Of a stretch of DNA of 64,000 bases, positions 53,373 through 63,653 are shown in pieces. The notes beneath the pieces were generated by a model. That model worked only from the letters and a program-made list of their open reading frames with translations. It ran no database searches and was not told the origin of the DNA. Position 1 is the stretch's first letter. Every line of letters begins with the position of its first letter. The position numbers and the translations under genes were made by a program. Location: NCBI GenBank assembly GCA_902537725.1, contig CACBCD010000004.1, forward strand, positions 1 to 64,000, read 5' to 3'. Source of the DNA: an uncultured PS1 clade bacterium. Lineage in GTDB: Bacteria > Pseudomonadota > Alphaproteobacteria > MED-G09.

Positions 53373-54387
53373 CAGACATATGACGATCTACAGCAGGCTT
53401 TTGATTTCTTTTAGAGATATTAAATTCATGAGCTTTAGGCTTAATTTTCATAGCTTTATCAATAGAAGAATTTAATTGAGAAATACTTCCAGATCTTAAT
53501 ATCGACCTAAAATCAATATTATCATTTTGACCAAGACACATAAAAAGTTTGCCAGTACTAGTTAATCTAATTCTATTGCAATTTGCACAAAAATTATTGC
53601 TTAAGGGTGTTATAAATCCAATCAAATTATTCGATTTATTTGTAGTCTTATAAGATGAAGGTCCAGCAGTTCTATAGTTAGTTTCTTTAAGTAAATATTT
53701 TTTTCTAATTTCTTTTTCTACATCAATTAGCGATACATATTGGTCTATTCTATCTTGATCGGTGAGACCCATTGGCATTGTTTCAATCAAACTAATATCA
53801 AAATTATTTTTATGTGCCCACTCAATTATTTCGTTTATTTCATTAAAATTTTTATTTTTTATCACCACAGTATTTATTTTTATTTTTAAACCATTGTTTT
53901 TAGCTGTCATTATACCGTTAATAACATTTTCTAGATCATCTCTTCTTGTTATTTGATAAAATTTATCTTTTATTAATGTATCAAGCGAAACGTTTATTCT
54001 TCTGATGCCAGAGTCATATAATTGTTTGGACATTTTATTTAAAAGACTTCCATTTGTTGTTAAGGTAATTTCTTTTAAATCTCCATATGAAATAAAACGA
54101 GAAAGATTTGAAATAAAATCAATTAAACCTTTTCTTGCAAGAGGTTCGCCTCCACTAAGTCTAATTTTCTTTATACCTCTTGCAATAAATAATGAACAAA
54201 GATTATCCATTTCTTCAAAAGTTAATAAATCATCTTTTGGAAGAAACTTCATGTTCTCGGGCATACAATATGTACAACGAAAATTACACCTGTCGGTTAC
54301 GGATATTCTAAGGTAGTCTATCGTTCTTCCGTAACTATCTATAAGTTGTTTATTTCTCTCTGGTGTATTGATAAGAATTTTATTCAT
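53359..54387 (-). CDS. moaA: GTP 3',8-cyclase MoaA
   Basis: MoaA is a radical SAM enzyme that starts molybdenum cofactor synthesis by rearranging GTP. About 342 residues. The first cluster motif is VTDRCNFRCTYCMPE, the second is FCANCNRIRLTSTGKLFMCLG, and the protein ends in the functional Gly-Gly (MSVTGG). IRLSGGEPLARKGL is the SAM-binding block. The ATG at 54387 is preferred to the GTG one codon earlier. No other moa gene lies in the window. Confidence 0.95.
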   Translation of the reverse strand: MNKILINTPERNKQLIDSYGRTIDYLRISVTDRCNFRCTYCMPENMKFLPKDDLLTFEEMDNLCSLFIARGIKKIRLSGGEPLARKGLIDFISNLSRFISYGDLKEITLTTNGSLLNKMSKQLYDSGIRRINVSLDTLIKDKFYQITRRDDLENVINGIMTAKNNGLKIKINTVVIKNKNFNEINEIIEWAHKNNFDISLIETMPMGLTDQDRIDQYVSLIDVEKEIRKKYLLKETNYRTAGPSSYKTTNKSNNLIGFITPLSNNFCANCNRIRLTSTGKLFMCLGQNDNIDFRSILRSGSISQLNSSIDKAMKIKPKAHEFNISKRNQKPAVDRHMSVTGG

Positions 54388-54447
54388 CACTTATATTAAC
54401 ATAAGTGATTATATTTTAATTACTTTTTTGCAATTAGAATAAAAAAA

Positions 54448-54612
54448 TTAGTATTTTTTTACAAGTTGATGGTGAAACCATAAAATAAATAGTAAATTGA
54501 TGGGTAGCGATAAAAAGAAAAGATCAGGCATTGTATTAATTAGAGATACAAGACCTATAAATAAAAACATAGTACCAAAAATACACATTGATATTTTAAA
54601 AAATTCATTCAT
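54448..54612 (-). CDS. Possible 54-residue two-helix membrane protein
   Basis: Not in the ORF track. The frame starts MNEFFKISMCIFGTMFLFIG and ends FILWFHHQLVKKY. Two hydrophobic segments (about residues 6-23 and 32-45) surround a short polar turn TMPD, and the end is basic, a pattern common in small inner-membrane proteins. It fills the gap between moaA and rpoN on the moaA strand. The ribosome site is weak and no family is recognised. Confidence 0.45.
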   Translation of the reverse strand: MNEFFKISMCIFGTMFLFIGLVSLINTMPDLFFLSLPINLLFILWFHHQLVKKY

Positions 54613-54695
54613 TATAAAAACTTTCTGATAAATTTATATTTAAATAAAGCAAAAAACATGCCATTAATATTTATTAAAAAAAAATAAATACTGAT

Positions 54696-56129
54696 ATGGC
54701 AAAATTATCACAAATACCTGGTACAAAATTATCGCAAAATATTGCTCTAACTCCTCAATTAATTCAGGCTATTAAATTATTTGAACTCAATAATATAGAG
54801 CTCGAAGAATATATAAATAAAGAAATTATTGATAATCCTTTTCTCGATAAAGATGATGGATCCATTAAAGAGGATATTAATGATAATTATGTTGAAGATA
54901 ATTTATCAGAAAATACTACATCAATTAAGGATGAAATTGATATATCAACCCAGGAAGACTCAATAGATGATCAATCAAATATTTTTGATAATACTTATTC
55001 AGGCGAAAATTCTGAAATAACAAACTATATAGAAGAAACAATAAGTTCTAAAAAGTCTTTAAAAGAATCTTTGATTGAGCAAGTTAATTTTACTTTTAAA
55101 GATGATTTAGAGAAAAAAATAGCTCTTTTATTAATTGATAACTTAGAGAGCAGTGGATTTTTAAAAATTTCTCTTAGGGATTTTTCATTTGAGATTGGTA
55201 TCAATGAGGAAATAGTAAATGATATTTTGGTGAGATTAAAAAAATTTGATCCTGTTGGTGTTTTCTCACAATCACTAGAAGAGTGTTTTTTTTTACAGCT
55301 CCAGGATAGAAAACTATTAAATAAGAGTATTAAAAAGTTAATAAATAACTTAGAAATTTTAGCTTCAGGAGAAATTAAAAAGCTATCAAAGATTTGTAAA
55401 ACTGACGAAAGTGAAATCTATGAAATGCTTAAAATTCTGAGATCATGTAATCCTAGACCTTTATCATCGTTTGATGAGAATGATCGTGGTGATATTAATG
55501 AACCAGATATAATTGTAAAAAAAATAAAATCAAAATGGATTGTAGAGTTAAATGAAAATACTTTGCCAAAGGTATTAATAAATACTGGCTATTATGAAGA
55601 ACTTGCCTCTAAAAAACTTTCAAAGAAAGATAAAGATTATTTAGCATCTAGATATACTTCTGGTAAATGGATGTTAAAAGCATTGGAACAAAGGTCTGCA
55701 ACAATTTTAAGAGTTTCTAGAGAAATTATCGAACAACAAAATTTATTTCTTGATAAAGGCCTAGCGTTTATAAAACCAATGATTTTAAAGGATATCGCTA
55801 AGGAGCTAGACTTACATGAGAGTACTATTTCAAGAATAACAAGCTCAAAAGAAATTGATACGCCAAGGGGTGTATATCCTCTAAAATTCTTTTTTTCTAA
55901 GGCTATTTCTAGTGATGGCAAAGATGATATTTCTTCTCAATCGGTAAAATCAAAGATAAAAGACTTAATTAACAATGAAAAAGTAAAAACATTATCGGAT
56001 ACAAAATTAAAAGATTTACTTAGTGACGATGGTATTAAAATTGCCAGAAGAACGATAACAAAGTATAGAGAAGAAATGAATATCCCTTCATCCTTTGAGC
56101 GAAAGAAAATTAAAAAACTAAGAATTTAA
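54696..56129 (+). CDS. rpoN: RNA polymerase sigma-54 factor RpoN
   Basis: A 477-residue alternative sigma factor that recognises -24/-12 promoters and needs AAA+ activators. The N-terminal activator-binding region is LTPQLIQAIKLFELNNIELEEYI, followed by an acidic linker (about residues 45-115), the core-binding domain, a helix-turn-helix MILKDIAKELDLHESTISRIT, and the RpoN box ARRTITKYREEMNIPSSFERKK. It stands alone, without lptB, hpf or ptsN, which usually surround rpoN. No activator gene is seen in the window. Confidence 0.95.
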   Translation: MAKLSQIPGTKLSQNIALTPQLIQAIKLFELNNIELEEYINKEIIDNPFLDKDDGSIKEDINDNYVEDNLSENTTSIKDEIDISTQEDSIDDQSNIFDNTYSGENSEITNYIEETISSKKSLKESLIEQVNFTFKDDLEKKIALLLIDNLESSGFLKISLRDFSFEIGINEEIVNDILVRLKKFDPVGVFSQSLEECFFLQLQDRKLLNKSIKKLINNLEILASGEIKKLSKICKTDESEIYEMLKILRSCNPRPLSSFDENDRGDINEPDIIVKKIKSKWIVELNENTLPKVLINTGYYEELASKKLSKKDKDYLASRYTSGKWMLKALEQRSATILRVSREIIEQQNLFLDKGLAFIKPMILKDIAKELDLHESTISRITSSKEIDTPRGVYPLKFFFSKAISSDGKDDISSQSVKSKIKDLINNEKVKTLSDTKLKDLLSDDGIKIARRTITKYREEMNIPSSFERKKIKKLRI

Positions 56130-56143
56130 ATGTTAAAATTGAA

Positions 56144-56175
56144 TGTATAAAATTTTTATGCTTATACAATTGTAT
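56144..56175. promoter_or_regulatory. Overlapping palindromes upstream of the aminotransferase
   Basis: TGTATAA-N11-TTATACA (56144-56168) overlaps the perfect 12-base palindrome ATACAATTGTAT (56164-56175), which looks like a GntR-type operator core. They lie 45-75 bases before the chosen aminotransferase start. No regulator is adjacent. Confidence 0.35.
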
Positions 56176-56217
56176 GTATAACGCTAACAAGATATGTTCT
56201 TTGAGAAGAGGATAATT

Positions 56218-57597
56218 ATGAATAAAAAATTAAAACCTAACTCTTATGCTGCCTTAGACGCAAAAAACCATTTTCATCCTTACTCAAATGCTCGAAGAAT
56301 TGAAGAGCAAGGGCCGATGGTGATTTCAGAAGGAGAAGGCATCTATGTTTGGGGCGATGATGGAAAAAAATACTTAGAGGCAATGGCTGGTCTTTGGTCG
56401 GTTGCTGTTGGTTTTGGTGAAGAAAGATTAATAGATGCTGCTACTAAACAGTTAAGTAAACTTCCATATTATCCATCTTTTTCTCATAAATCCCATCCTG
56501 CAGTGGCTGAATTATCTCAAAAATTAGTTGAGATGGTTGGACTTGATATGAGTAGGGTACATTTTACTAATTCCGGTTCTGAGGCAAATGATACCGCAAT
56601 GAAATTTGTTTGGTATTATAATAATGCCCTAAACAAACCTAAAAAGAAAAAAATTATTTCTAGAATAAAAGCTTATCATGGGATAACGATTGCATCAGGG
56701 AGTTTGACTGGAATGCCACTTATGCATAACGATTTTGATCTTCCTATTCCTCAAGTTTTACATACAATGTGCCCTCATTATTGGAGAGAAGGCCTTGAAG
56801 GTGAAACAGAAGATGAATTTTCTACAAGATGTGCAGATGAATTAGAAAAATTAATTTTGAAAGAGGATCCAGACACAATTGCAGCTTTTATTGGTGAACC
56901 TGTTATGGGTGCTGGAGGTCTTATAGTCCCTCCCTCAGGTTATTGGGAAAAAATGCAAAAAATTTGTAGAAAATACGATATTTTAATTATTGCTGATGAG
57001 GTTATTAATGGATTTGGAAGAACCGGAAAGCCTTTTGCATGCGAACTTTATGGTATCAAACCTGATTTTATAGTTTTATCAAAGCAAATTACATCTTCCT
57101 ATATGCCAATGGCAGCTGTTTTAATGACTGATAATATTTATCAGGTTATTGCTGATAATACCCAAAAAAATATTATGTTTGGAAGTGGTTTTACTGCAAG
57201 TGCCCATCCAGTTGCTTGTGCTGTTGCTTTAGAAAATATTCGTGTTATTGAAGAGAATAAATTAATGGATAGAGTTCCTAAGTTACAAGGCCAATTTCAA
57301 GAAAGACTTAATATGCTTGAAGATATTGATATTGTTGGAGAGTCAAGAGGTATAGGACTAATGGGCGCTGTTGAAGTTGTTCATGATAAGTCTCCTTTTA
57401 AGCCCTTTAATCCAGTGGGAAGTGCTGGCCCTGTTATTGCCGAATGTGCACACAATAATGGTTTAATAGTTAGAGCTATCGGAGATACTCTAGCAGTCTG
57501 TCCCCCTCTAATTATTACTGAGGAGCAAATAGACGAATTATTTGATAAATTTTCTAAATCATTAAAAGATGGCTCAAAGTTATTAAAAGAGAAATAA
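56218..57597 (+). CDS. Class III (omega) PLP-dependent aminotransferase
   Basis: About 459 residues from the ATG at 56218, set by GAAGAGGA upstream; the ATG at 56194 precedes that site. HPYSNARRIEEQGPMVISEGEGIYVWGDDGKKYLEAMAGLWSV matches SpuC/omega-amino acid:pyruvate transaminases, TNSGSEANDTAMK binds phosphate, ILIIADEVINGFGRTG has the PLP-contacting Asp, and the Schiff-base Lys is in VLSKQITSSYMP. Substrates may be putrescine, beta-alanine, taurine or GABA; sequence alone does not decide. Confidence 0.88.
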   Translation: MNKKLKPNSYAALDAKNHFHPYSNARRIEEQGPMVISEGEGIYVWGDDGKKYLEAMAGLWSVAVGFGEERLIDAATKQLSKLPYYPSFSHKSHPAVAELSQKLVEMVGLDMSRVHFTNSGSEANDTAMKFVWYYNNALNKPKKKKIISRIKAYHGITIASGSLTGMPLMHNDFDLPIPQVLHTMCPHYWREGLEGETEDEFSTRCADELEKLILKEDPDTIAAFIGEPVMGAGGLIVPPSGYWEKMQKICRKYDILIIADEVINGFGRTGKPFACELYGIKPDFIVLSKQITSSYMPMAAVLMTDNIYQVIADNTQKNIMFGSGFTASAHPVACAVALENIRVIEENKLMDRVPKLQGQFQERLNMLEDIDIVGESRGIGLMGAVEVVHDKSPFKPFNPVGSAGPVIAECAHNNGLIVRAIGDTLAVCPPLIITEEQIDELFDKFSKSLKDGSKLLKEK

Positions 57598-57599
57598 AA

Positions 57600-58565
57600 T
57601 TAATTAATTTCTAAAATTATTTTTCCAATATTTTGATCCTTTTCCATTATTTCATGTGCTTTATTTGCATCCTTAATATTTAATGTTTCATGAACAATTG
57701 GCTTAATTATTTTCGATTTAAAAAAAGGCCAAACATGCTTATGTAGATCACTCATAATTTTGCCTTTTACAGATACACTTCTTGCTCTGATAGTTGATCC
57801 AATAATTTTTTGCCTTTTCATTAAAATTGAGCCTAAGTTGATAGAAGATTTTACTCCACCCATAAGCCCTATTATTACTAATCTACCTTCCATAGATAAA
57901 ACATTAATATTATCTTCAAAATAATTACCTCCAACTGGATCAAGAATTATATCAACTCCTTCAGGTGACCATTCTTTAATCTTTTTAAAAGGCTCTTCCG
58001 TTCTTAGTGCGCCATCGTTAGCACCAAGTTCGCAGCAAAATTTAATTTTTTCGGAGGTTCCAGCTGTTACAAATGACTTACATTCAAAGGCTTTACAAAG
58101 TTGAATAGCAGCGGTTCCTATACCGCTTGCCCCAGCATGCAATAATACTTTCTCGCCTTTTAATAAGTTTGCTTCTTGGAATAAATTTAACCAGCATGTC
58201 GCATAAACTTCTGGTAACGATGATGCTTCAATTAAACTAACACTATCAGGAATAGGTATGGCCTGAACTTCCGGGCATGATACATATTCAGCATATCCAC
58301 CTCCTGCAAGAAGAGCGCAAACTTTTTCACCTACTTTTCTATTTTTAACATTCTTTCCAATTTTCTCGATTATACCACTGCACTCTAATCCTAATATGTT
58401 GCTTGCTCCAGGGGGAGGTGGATAAAGACCATTTTTTTGAACAACATCAGCTCTATTTACAGATGTTGCACTAATTTTTATTAAAACTTCATCATCTGAA
58501 ATCAACGGTAAATCACTTTCGGACCATTCAAGATGTTTACTTTCTAATATATTTATTGCTTTCAT
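57600..58565 (-). CDS. NAD(P)H-quinone oxidoreductase (PIG3-like MDR)
   Basis: A 321-residue zinc-free MDR protein. SVNRADVVQKNGLYPPPPGASNILGLECSG is the PIG3/QOR N-terminal signature and LLHAGASGIGTAAIQLCKAF the NADPH-binding loop; IILDPVGGNYFEDNI follows. It reduces quinones by one or two electrons or acts on enals. It is the third zinc-free MDR enzyme in the window. It lies 5 bases after acs on the same strand and faces the aminotransferase end. Confidence 0.88.
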   Translation of the reverse strand: MKAINILESKHLEWSESDLPLISDDEVLIKISATSVNRADVVQKNGLYPPPPGASNILGLECSGIIEKIGKNVKNRKVGEKVCALLAGGGYAEYVSCPEVQAIPIPDSVSLIEASSLPEVYATCWLNLFQEANLLKGEKVLLHAGASGIGTAAIQLCKAFECKSFVTAGTSEKIKFCCELGANDGALRTEEPFKKIKEWSPEGVDIILDPVGGNYFEDNINVLSMEGRLVIIGLMGGVKSSINLGSILMKRQKIIGSTIRARSVSVKGKIMSDLHKHVWPFFKSKIIKPIVHETLNIKDANKAHEIMEKDQNIGKIILEIN

Positions 58566-58570
58566 CGTAA

Positions 58571-60511
58571 TTAGAAGTTTTGTTTATTATCTATTAAATC
58601 GTCCACTACTTTTGGCTCTGCAAGTGTGGATATATCACCAAGATCATCATAATCATTCGCAGCTATCTTTCTTAGTATTCTTCTCATAATTTTTCCAGAT
58701 CTAGTTTTTGGTAGATTGGAAGAAAATTGAATAAAGTCTGGGCTAGCTATTGGTCCAATTTCTTTTCTTACCCAATTGATAAGGTCTTTTTTTATTTCGT
58801 TATTTACTTTTTCACCAGCATTTAGAGTAACGTATGCATAAATGCCTTGTCCTTTAATTTCATGAGGAAATCCAACTACTGCTGCTTCAGCAACTTTGTT
58901 ATGAGAGACAAGGGCACTTTCAACCTCTGCGGTTCCCATTCTGTGACCAGATACATTTATTACATCGTCAACTCTTCCTGTAATCCAGTAATAACCATCC
59001 TCATCTCTTTTACAACCATCGCCAGTAAAGTAAAAACCATCATATTGAGAAAAATAAGTCTCTATAAATCTGTCATGATCACCATAAACTGTTCTCATTT
59101 GACCAGGCCAACTGCTTTTAATACATAGATTTCCTTCAGTTGCACCTTTTAGCTCATTGCCATCGGTATCTAGCAACACAGGAACAATTCCGGGAATAGG
59201 CTTAGAAGCGGAGCCAGGTTTTAGATCTGTTGCCCCTGGTAAAGGAGATATTAAAGTAGCACCTGTTTCGGTTTGCCACCAAGTATCGACTATAGGACAT
59301 TTCTTTTCACCAACAACATTATAATACCATAACCAAGCTTCTGGATTAATAGGTTCACCAACACTACCAAGTAATCGTAAACTATCTCTCTTTGTTTTTT
59401 TTACTGGTTTATCTCCTTCTTTCATAAGGGCTCTTATTGCTGTTGGTGCTGTATAAAAAATATTTACTTTGTGTTTGTCGCATATTTGCCAAAACCTCGA
59501 TGAGTTGGGATAATTAGGAACACCTTCAAACATTAAAGTAGTTGCCCCGTTACACAATGGTCCATAGACTATATAAGAATGGCCCGTTACCCAACCTACA
59601 TCAGCGCTGCACCAATAAATATCACCAGGCTTATAATCAAAAATTATTTCATGAGTATAAGATGCGTAAACAAGATATCCACCTGAAGTATGAAGAACAC
59701 CTTTTGGTTTACCTGTTGAACCAGATGTATAGAGAATAAACAAAGGATCTTCAGCATCCATTACTTCAGCTTTGCATTCATCGCTGACATTCCTGATAAT
59801 TTCATGATACCAAAGATCTCTTCCTTCAGTCATTTCTATATTTGCATTATTTCTATTAACAACAAATACATGTTTAACATTAGGACATTTTAAAAGTGCT
59901 TTATCTGTATTTATTTTAAGTGGTATTACTTTTCCACCTCTAACTCCCTCATCTGCTGTAATAACATAATGTGAGTCACAATCAAGAATTCGTCCAGCAA
60001 GTGCTTCAGGTGAAAACCCCCCAAATACAACAGAGTGAATTGCCCCAATTCTACTACATGCTAACATTGCATAAGCTGCCTCAGGTATCATGGGCATATA
60101 AATTGTAACCCTGTCACCTTTTTTTACACCATTATTTTTAAGCGCATTTGAAAAATTACAAACTTTTTTATATAACTCTTTATAAGTTATTTTAAGACTT
60201 TCTTCAGGATTATCGCCTTCCCAAATTATTGCAATTGAATCTGCTTTGTTCTCAAGATGTCTATCAATGCAGTTTTCTGAGACATTAAGTTTTCCATCAT
60301 AAAACCATTTTATGTCTACCTTCTCTTTAGACCATGTTACATCTTTAATATTTGAATAAGGTTTTATCCAATTAATTCTTTTTCCAATATTTTTCCAAAA
60401 ATTTTTGGAATCAGTCGAAGCTTGATGGCATAAATCATCGTAAATTTCTTTAGTTACATGTGCTGAATTTTTATAATTATCTGGTACAGGAAATATTTTA
60501 TCAGCAGTCAT
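58571..60511 (-). CDS. acs: Acetate--CoA ligase (acetyl-CoA synthetase)
   Basis: A 646-residue ANL-superfamily enzyme that activates acetate to acetyl-CoA through acetyl-AMP. [37 protein letters not shown], the P-loop-like [32 protein letters not shown] and the C-terminal [17 protein letters not shown], with the Lys that is acetylated in regulated enzymes, are all diagnostic for Acs. The length is the family standard. It lies between mmsB and the quinone oxidoreductase in one minus-strand run. Confidence 0.96.
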   Translation of the reverse strand: MTADKIFPVPDNYKNSAHVTKEIYDDLCHQASTDSKNFWKNIGKRINWIKPYSNIKDVTWSKEKVDIKWFYDGKLNVSENCIDRHLENKADSIAIIWEGDNPEESLKITYKELYKKVCNFSNALKNNGVKKGDRVTIYMPMIPEAAYAMLACSRIGAIHSVVFGGFSPEALAGRILDCDSHYVITADEGVRGGKVIPLKINTDKALLKCPNVKHVFVVNRNNANIEMTEGRDLWYHEIIRNVSDECKAEVMDAEDPLFILYTSGSTGKPKGVLHTSGGYLVYASYTHEIIFDYKPGDIYWCSADVGWVTGHSYIVYGPLCNGATTLMFEGVPNYPNSSRFWQICDKHKVNIFYTAPTAIRALMKEGDKPVKKTKRDSLRLLGSVGEPINPEAWLWYYNVVGEKKCPIVDTWWQTETGATLISPLPGATDLKPGSASKPIPGIVPVLLDTDGNELKGATEGNLCIKSSWPGQMRTVYGDHDRFIETYFSQYDGFYFTGDGCKRDEDGYYWITGRVDDVINVSGHRMGTAEVESALVSHNKVAEAAVVGFPHEIKGQGIYAYVTLNAGEKVNNEIKKDLINWVRKEIGPIASPDFIQFSSNLPKTRSGKIMRRILRKIAANDYDDLGDISTLAEPKVVDDLIDNKQNF

Positions 60512-60521
60512 AGTTTTAACT

Positions 60522-61415
60522 CTATTTTAATTTATTTTGTAATAATTTTATTACACCTGAAAAATCAATACCATCATGTCCTAGTTTTTCAATTTCTTCG
60601 TATATTGAGGTAGCATTAGCGCCTAGTGGTGTTGAAGAAGAAGTCATTCTTGCAGCTTCTTGAGAAAGTCTTAAATCTTTTAACATTAAAGCGGATGCAA
60701 ATCCTGGTTCATAATTATTATTTGCAGGGCTAGAAGGAACTGGACCTGGAACTGGACAATAACTTGTCATTGACCAACATTGACCTGATGCTGTAGAAGA
60801 AATATCAAAAAATGTTTGGGCATTAAGACCCAAATTCTCAGCCAAGTTAAATGCTTCCGCAGTTCCTATCATAGAAATACCTAGTAGCATATTATTACAA
60901 ATTTTAGCAGCTTGACCATTACCGGATAAACCAGCATAAATGATATTACCACCCATAATATCGAGAAACTCTTTTGCTCTATCAAAAGCGCTATTTTCCC
61001 CACCAACCATAAATGTTAGTGTTCCTGCTTGTGCTCCTCCAACACCACCTGAAACAGGGGCATCAACTATATGAAGATTTTTTGATATGGCATTTTTAGC
61101 AACATCTCTTGCAGTCTCTACATCAATTGTTGATGAGTCTATTAGCAAAAGATTGTCAGGTGCATTTTCAATGATTCCTTGGTCACCAAGATAGACTGAT
61201 TTTACAATCTTTCCCGAAGGTAACATTGAGATCACCACATCTGTTGTTTGAATCGTATAATTAATATCTTCAGTTGATTTTCCTCCTGCATCAACAAGAA
61301 TTTTCACTTGATCTTTTGCTAAATCAAATCCAGTTACTGAATGACCGGCTTTTAATAGATTTAAGGCCATGGGAAGACCCATATTGCCTAATCCTATGAA
61401 TGTAACTTCTGCCAT
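60522..61415 (-). CDS. mmsB: 3-hydroxyisobutyrate dehydrogenase
   Basis: A 297-residue beta-hydroxyacid dehydrogenase. The NAD-binding start is [24 protein letters not shown], substrate-binding [22 protein letters not shown] and the catalytic Lys in [15 protein letters not shown]. It oxidises 3-hydroxyisobutyrate to methylmalonate semialdehyde in valine degradation. It is 12 bases after the hydroxyisobutyryl-CoA hydrolase-like gene, which supplies its substrate. Confidence 0.92.
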   Translation of the reverse strand: MAEVTFIGLGNMGLPMALNLLKAGHSVTGFDLAKDQVKILVDAGGKSTEDINYTIQTTDVVISMLPSGKIVKSVYLGDQGIIENAPDNLLLIDSSTIDVETARDVAKNAISKNLHIVDAPVSGGVGGAQAGTLTFMVGGENSAFDRAKEFLDIMGGNIIYAGLSGNGQAAKICNNMLLGISMIGTAEAFNLAENLGLNAQTFFDISSTASGQCWSMTSYCPVPGPVPSSPANNNYEPGFASALMLKDLRLSQEAARMTSSSTPLGANATSIYEEIEKLGHDGIDFSGVIKLLQNKLK

Positions 61416-61427
61416 ACATAACTCCTT

Positions 61428-62465
61428 TTAGTTAAATTTAAGGTCATCATCTAATTTATAAAAAAATTCATCTACAAAACTATCTTCTACTTCTGATATT
61501 TTGTTTGGTTTCCAATTTGGATTATTATCTTTATCTATTATAAGGGCTCTTACCCCTTCATAAAAATCATGATCATTCATTACTTTGTTAACCATTCTGA
61601 ATTCCATCATCATGCATTCTTCAAAATTAATTTCTTTACCTAACCTTAAACTTTTTAAGGCAACTTTAAGAGATGTTGGAGATTTCTGTTTAATTGTCGA
61701 AAGTATTTTTTTTGACAGATCAGAGTTTTCATTTTTTAAATTTTCAACTATTTCTTCAACAGTATTTCCTTTAAAAATTTTATTACAAAATTGACTAATT
61801 TTTTTAAATTCTGACTCACTTGGATTGGTCGTGTATTTTTCAATTATATCTTTTGGGTCATTTTGTTCTTTAGATAGATCTTCTAGTAAATCAGAAAAAT
61901 TTTCAGATTTTATGTAGTTTGTTGCTGTTCCTAAGAAAATAGCATCTGAAGCTTTTATTCTATTTCCAGTTAGTGCAAGGTACGTTCCGGCCTCATAATC
62001 TAGTCTAGGCAGAAAAAAAGAACCCCCAACATCTGGGAATAAACCTATTCCAGTTTCTGGCATTGCAAAAGAATAGTTTTCTCCAGCTATTCTATAGCTT
62101 CCGTGAACTGAAAGACCAACTCCTCCCCCCATTACAATACCATTAACAAGAGAAATATATGGTTTTGAGTATCGTTTTATATATTGATTGAGGATGTATT
62201 CCTCTCTGTAAAACCCTGTTGCTTCTTTATCATTATTTCTACCCCAATCATGAAGGGCTCTAATATCACCGCCAGCACAAAAAGCTTTATCGCCTTCAGC
62301 TTTAATTAATACATTTTTTACAGAAGGATTACTTTCCCACTCTTCAAGTTTTGGATGTATCTCTCTTACCATTGATAGAGTGAGGGCATTTAAGGCTTTA
62401 GGCCTATTTAGTGTTATAAGCCCAAGAGATCCTCTGACTTCAAAGAAAACCTCTTCATCAATCAT
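61428..62465 (-). CDS. 3-hydroxyisobutyryl-CoA hydrolase-like (enoyl-CoA hydratase/isomerase family)
   Basis: A 345-residue crotonase-fold protein. The core LITLNRPKALNALTLSMV, AFCAGGDIRALHDWGRNND and MGGGVGLSVHGSYRIAGENYSFAMPETGIGLFPDVGGSFFLPRL, with the hydrolase Glu and the FPDVG loop, is the HIBYL-CoA hydrolase pattern; the extra C-terminal 90 residues also fit that branch and not ordinary enoyl-CoA hydratases. It would release 3-hydroxyisobutyrate in valine degradation. Its start overlaps the end of the acyl-CoA dehydrogenase by 4 bases. Confidence 0.9.
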   Translation of the reverse strand: MIDEEVFFEVRGSLGLITLNRPKALNALTLSMVREIHPKLEEWESNPSVKNVLIKAEGDKAFCAGGDIRALHDWGRNNDKEATGFYREEYILNQYIKRYSKPYISLVNGIVMGGGVGLSVHGSYRIAGENYSFAMPETGIGLFPDVGGSFFLPRLDYEAGTYLALTGNRIKASDAIFLGTATNYIKSENFSDLLEDLSKEQNDPKDIIEKYTTNPSESEFKKISQFCNKIFKGNTVEEIVENLKNENSDLSKKILSTIKQKSPTSLKVALKSLRLGKEINFEECMMMEFRMVNKVMNDHDFYEGVRALIIDKDNNPNWKPNKISEVEDSFVDEFFYKLDDDLKFN

Positions 62466-63601
62466 CTGTTTTCCTTGAGGATTTCTCTAGATATAATAAC
62501 GTTCATTATTTCGTTAGTACCTTCAAGAATTTGATGAACTCGAACATCTCTAAGATTTCTTTCCAAAGGATAGTCTTTTAAGTATCCATAGCCACCATGT
62601 ATCTGTAAAGCTTCATTAACGATTTTAAAACTCATGTCAGTCACAAAACGTTTTGCCATTGCGGCAGCTTTTGTTTTATCAGGTGCGTTATCATCAACTT
62701 TATTGGCCGCATCTCTAAGCATTAATCTAGATGCCTCAAGCTCAGTAGCCATATCAGCAAGCTTAAACTGAATGGATTGAAAATCTTGAATTTTTTTTCC
62801 AAATTGCTCCCTATCACCGGCATACTCAACAGCCTTTTCAAAAGCTGATTGAGCAGTCCCAAGAGAGCACGCAGCGATATTAAGCCTTCCACCATCTAAA
62901 CCTTTCATGGCAATTTTAAATCCATCACCTTCATTACCTATGATATTTTCTGCAGGAACTTTACAGTCTTCAAAAATAACTTGTGCCGTAGGTTGAGAGT
63001 TCCATCCCATTTTTTTTTCCTGTGCACCAAAGGATAGTCCAGGAGTATCTTTTTCTATTAAAAATGTTGAAATTCCTGATGCACTATCATCGCCAGTTCT
63101 CACCATTGTTACATAAACATCAGAATAGCCACCTCCAGAAATAAATGACTTAGTTCCATTAATTACATAAAAGTCACCATCTCTTGTAGCTTTTGTTTTG
63201 AGACTTCCTGCATCGGAACCCGCACCAGCTTCAGTCAGGCAGTATGAGGCTATTTTATTCATTGAACATAAATCAGGAACAAATTTTTCTTTCAATTCAT
63301 TTGAAGCAAAACTATCAATCATCCAATTTGCCATATTGTGTATTGATAAAAAGGCTGATGTAGAGGTGCAACCTTGACTTAAGGCTTCAAAAATTAAACT
63401 CGCATCTAATCTAGATAAACCAGAGCCTCCTAAATCAGGATTTACATATATTCCTCCAAAACCGAGAGCCGCAAGCTCTTGTAATGTTTCGATAGGAAAT
63501 ATTTTCTCTTCATCCCATTTTTCTGCATGTGGTGCCATTTTTTTTAAAGCAAAATCTTTTGCAACGTCATAAAAAGCAATTTGTTCTTCAGATAAATGCA
63601 T
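62462..63601 (-). CDS. Acyl-CoA dehydrogenase, isobutyryl-CoA type
   Basis: A 379-residue FAD enzyme. YCLTEAGAGSDAGSLKTKATRDG, KKMGWNSQPTAQVIFEDCKVP, GRLNIAACSLGTAQSAFEKA and the C-terminal QIHGGYGYLKDYPLERNLRDVRVHQILEGTNEIMNVII are typical of the family; the catalytic Glu is in EGTNE. Next to the hydroxyisobutyryl-CoA hydrolase-like gene and mmsB, isobutyryl-CoA dehydrogenase of valine breakdown is the likeliest assignment; other short-chain acyl-CoAs are possible. It passes electrons to ETF. Confidence 0.9.
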   Translation of the reverse strand: MHLSEEQIAFYDVAKDFALKKMAPHAEKWDEEKIFPIETLQELAALGFGGIYVNPDLGGSGLSRLDASLIFEALSQGCTSTSAFLSIHNMANWMIDSFASNELKEKFVPDLCSMNKIASYCLTEAGAGSDAGSLKTKATRDGDFYVINGTKSFISGGGYSDVYVTMVRTGDDSASGISTFLIEKDTPGLSFGAQEKKMGWNSQPTAQVIFEDCKVPAENIIGNEGDGFKIAMKGLDGGRLNIAACSLGTAQSAFEKAVEYAGDREQFGKKIQDFQSIQFKLADMATELEASRLMLRDAANKVDDNAPDKTKAAAMAKRFVTDMSFKIVNEALQIHGGYGYLKDYPLERNLRDVRVHQILEGTNEIMNVIISREILKENR

Positions 63602-63653
63602 AATATTTTCTAATAGTTAACTTATTTAACTATATACAACTTTCTTTGATAAT

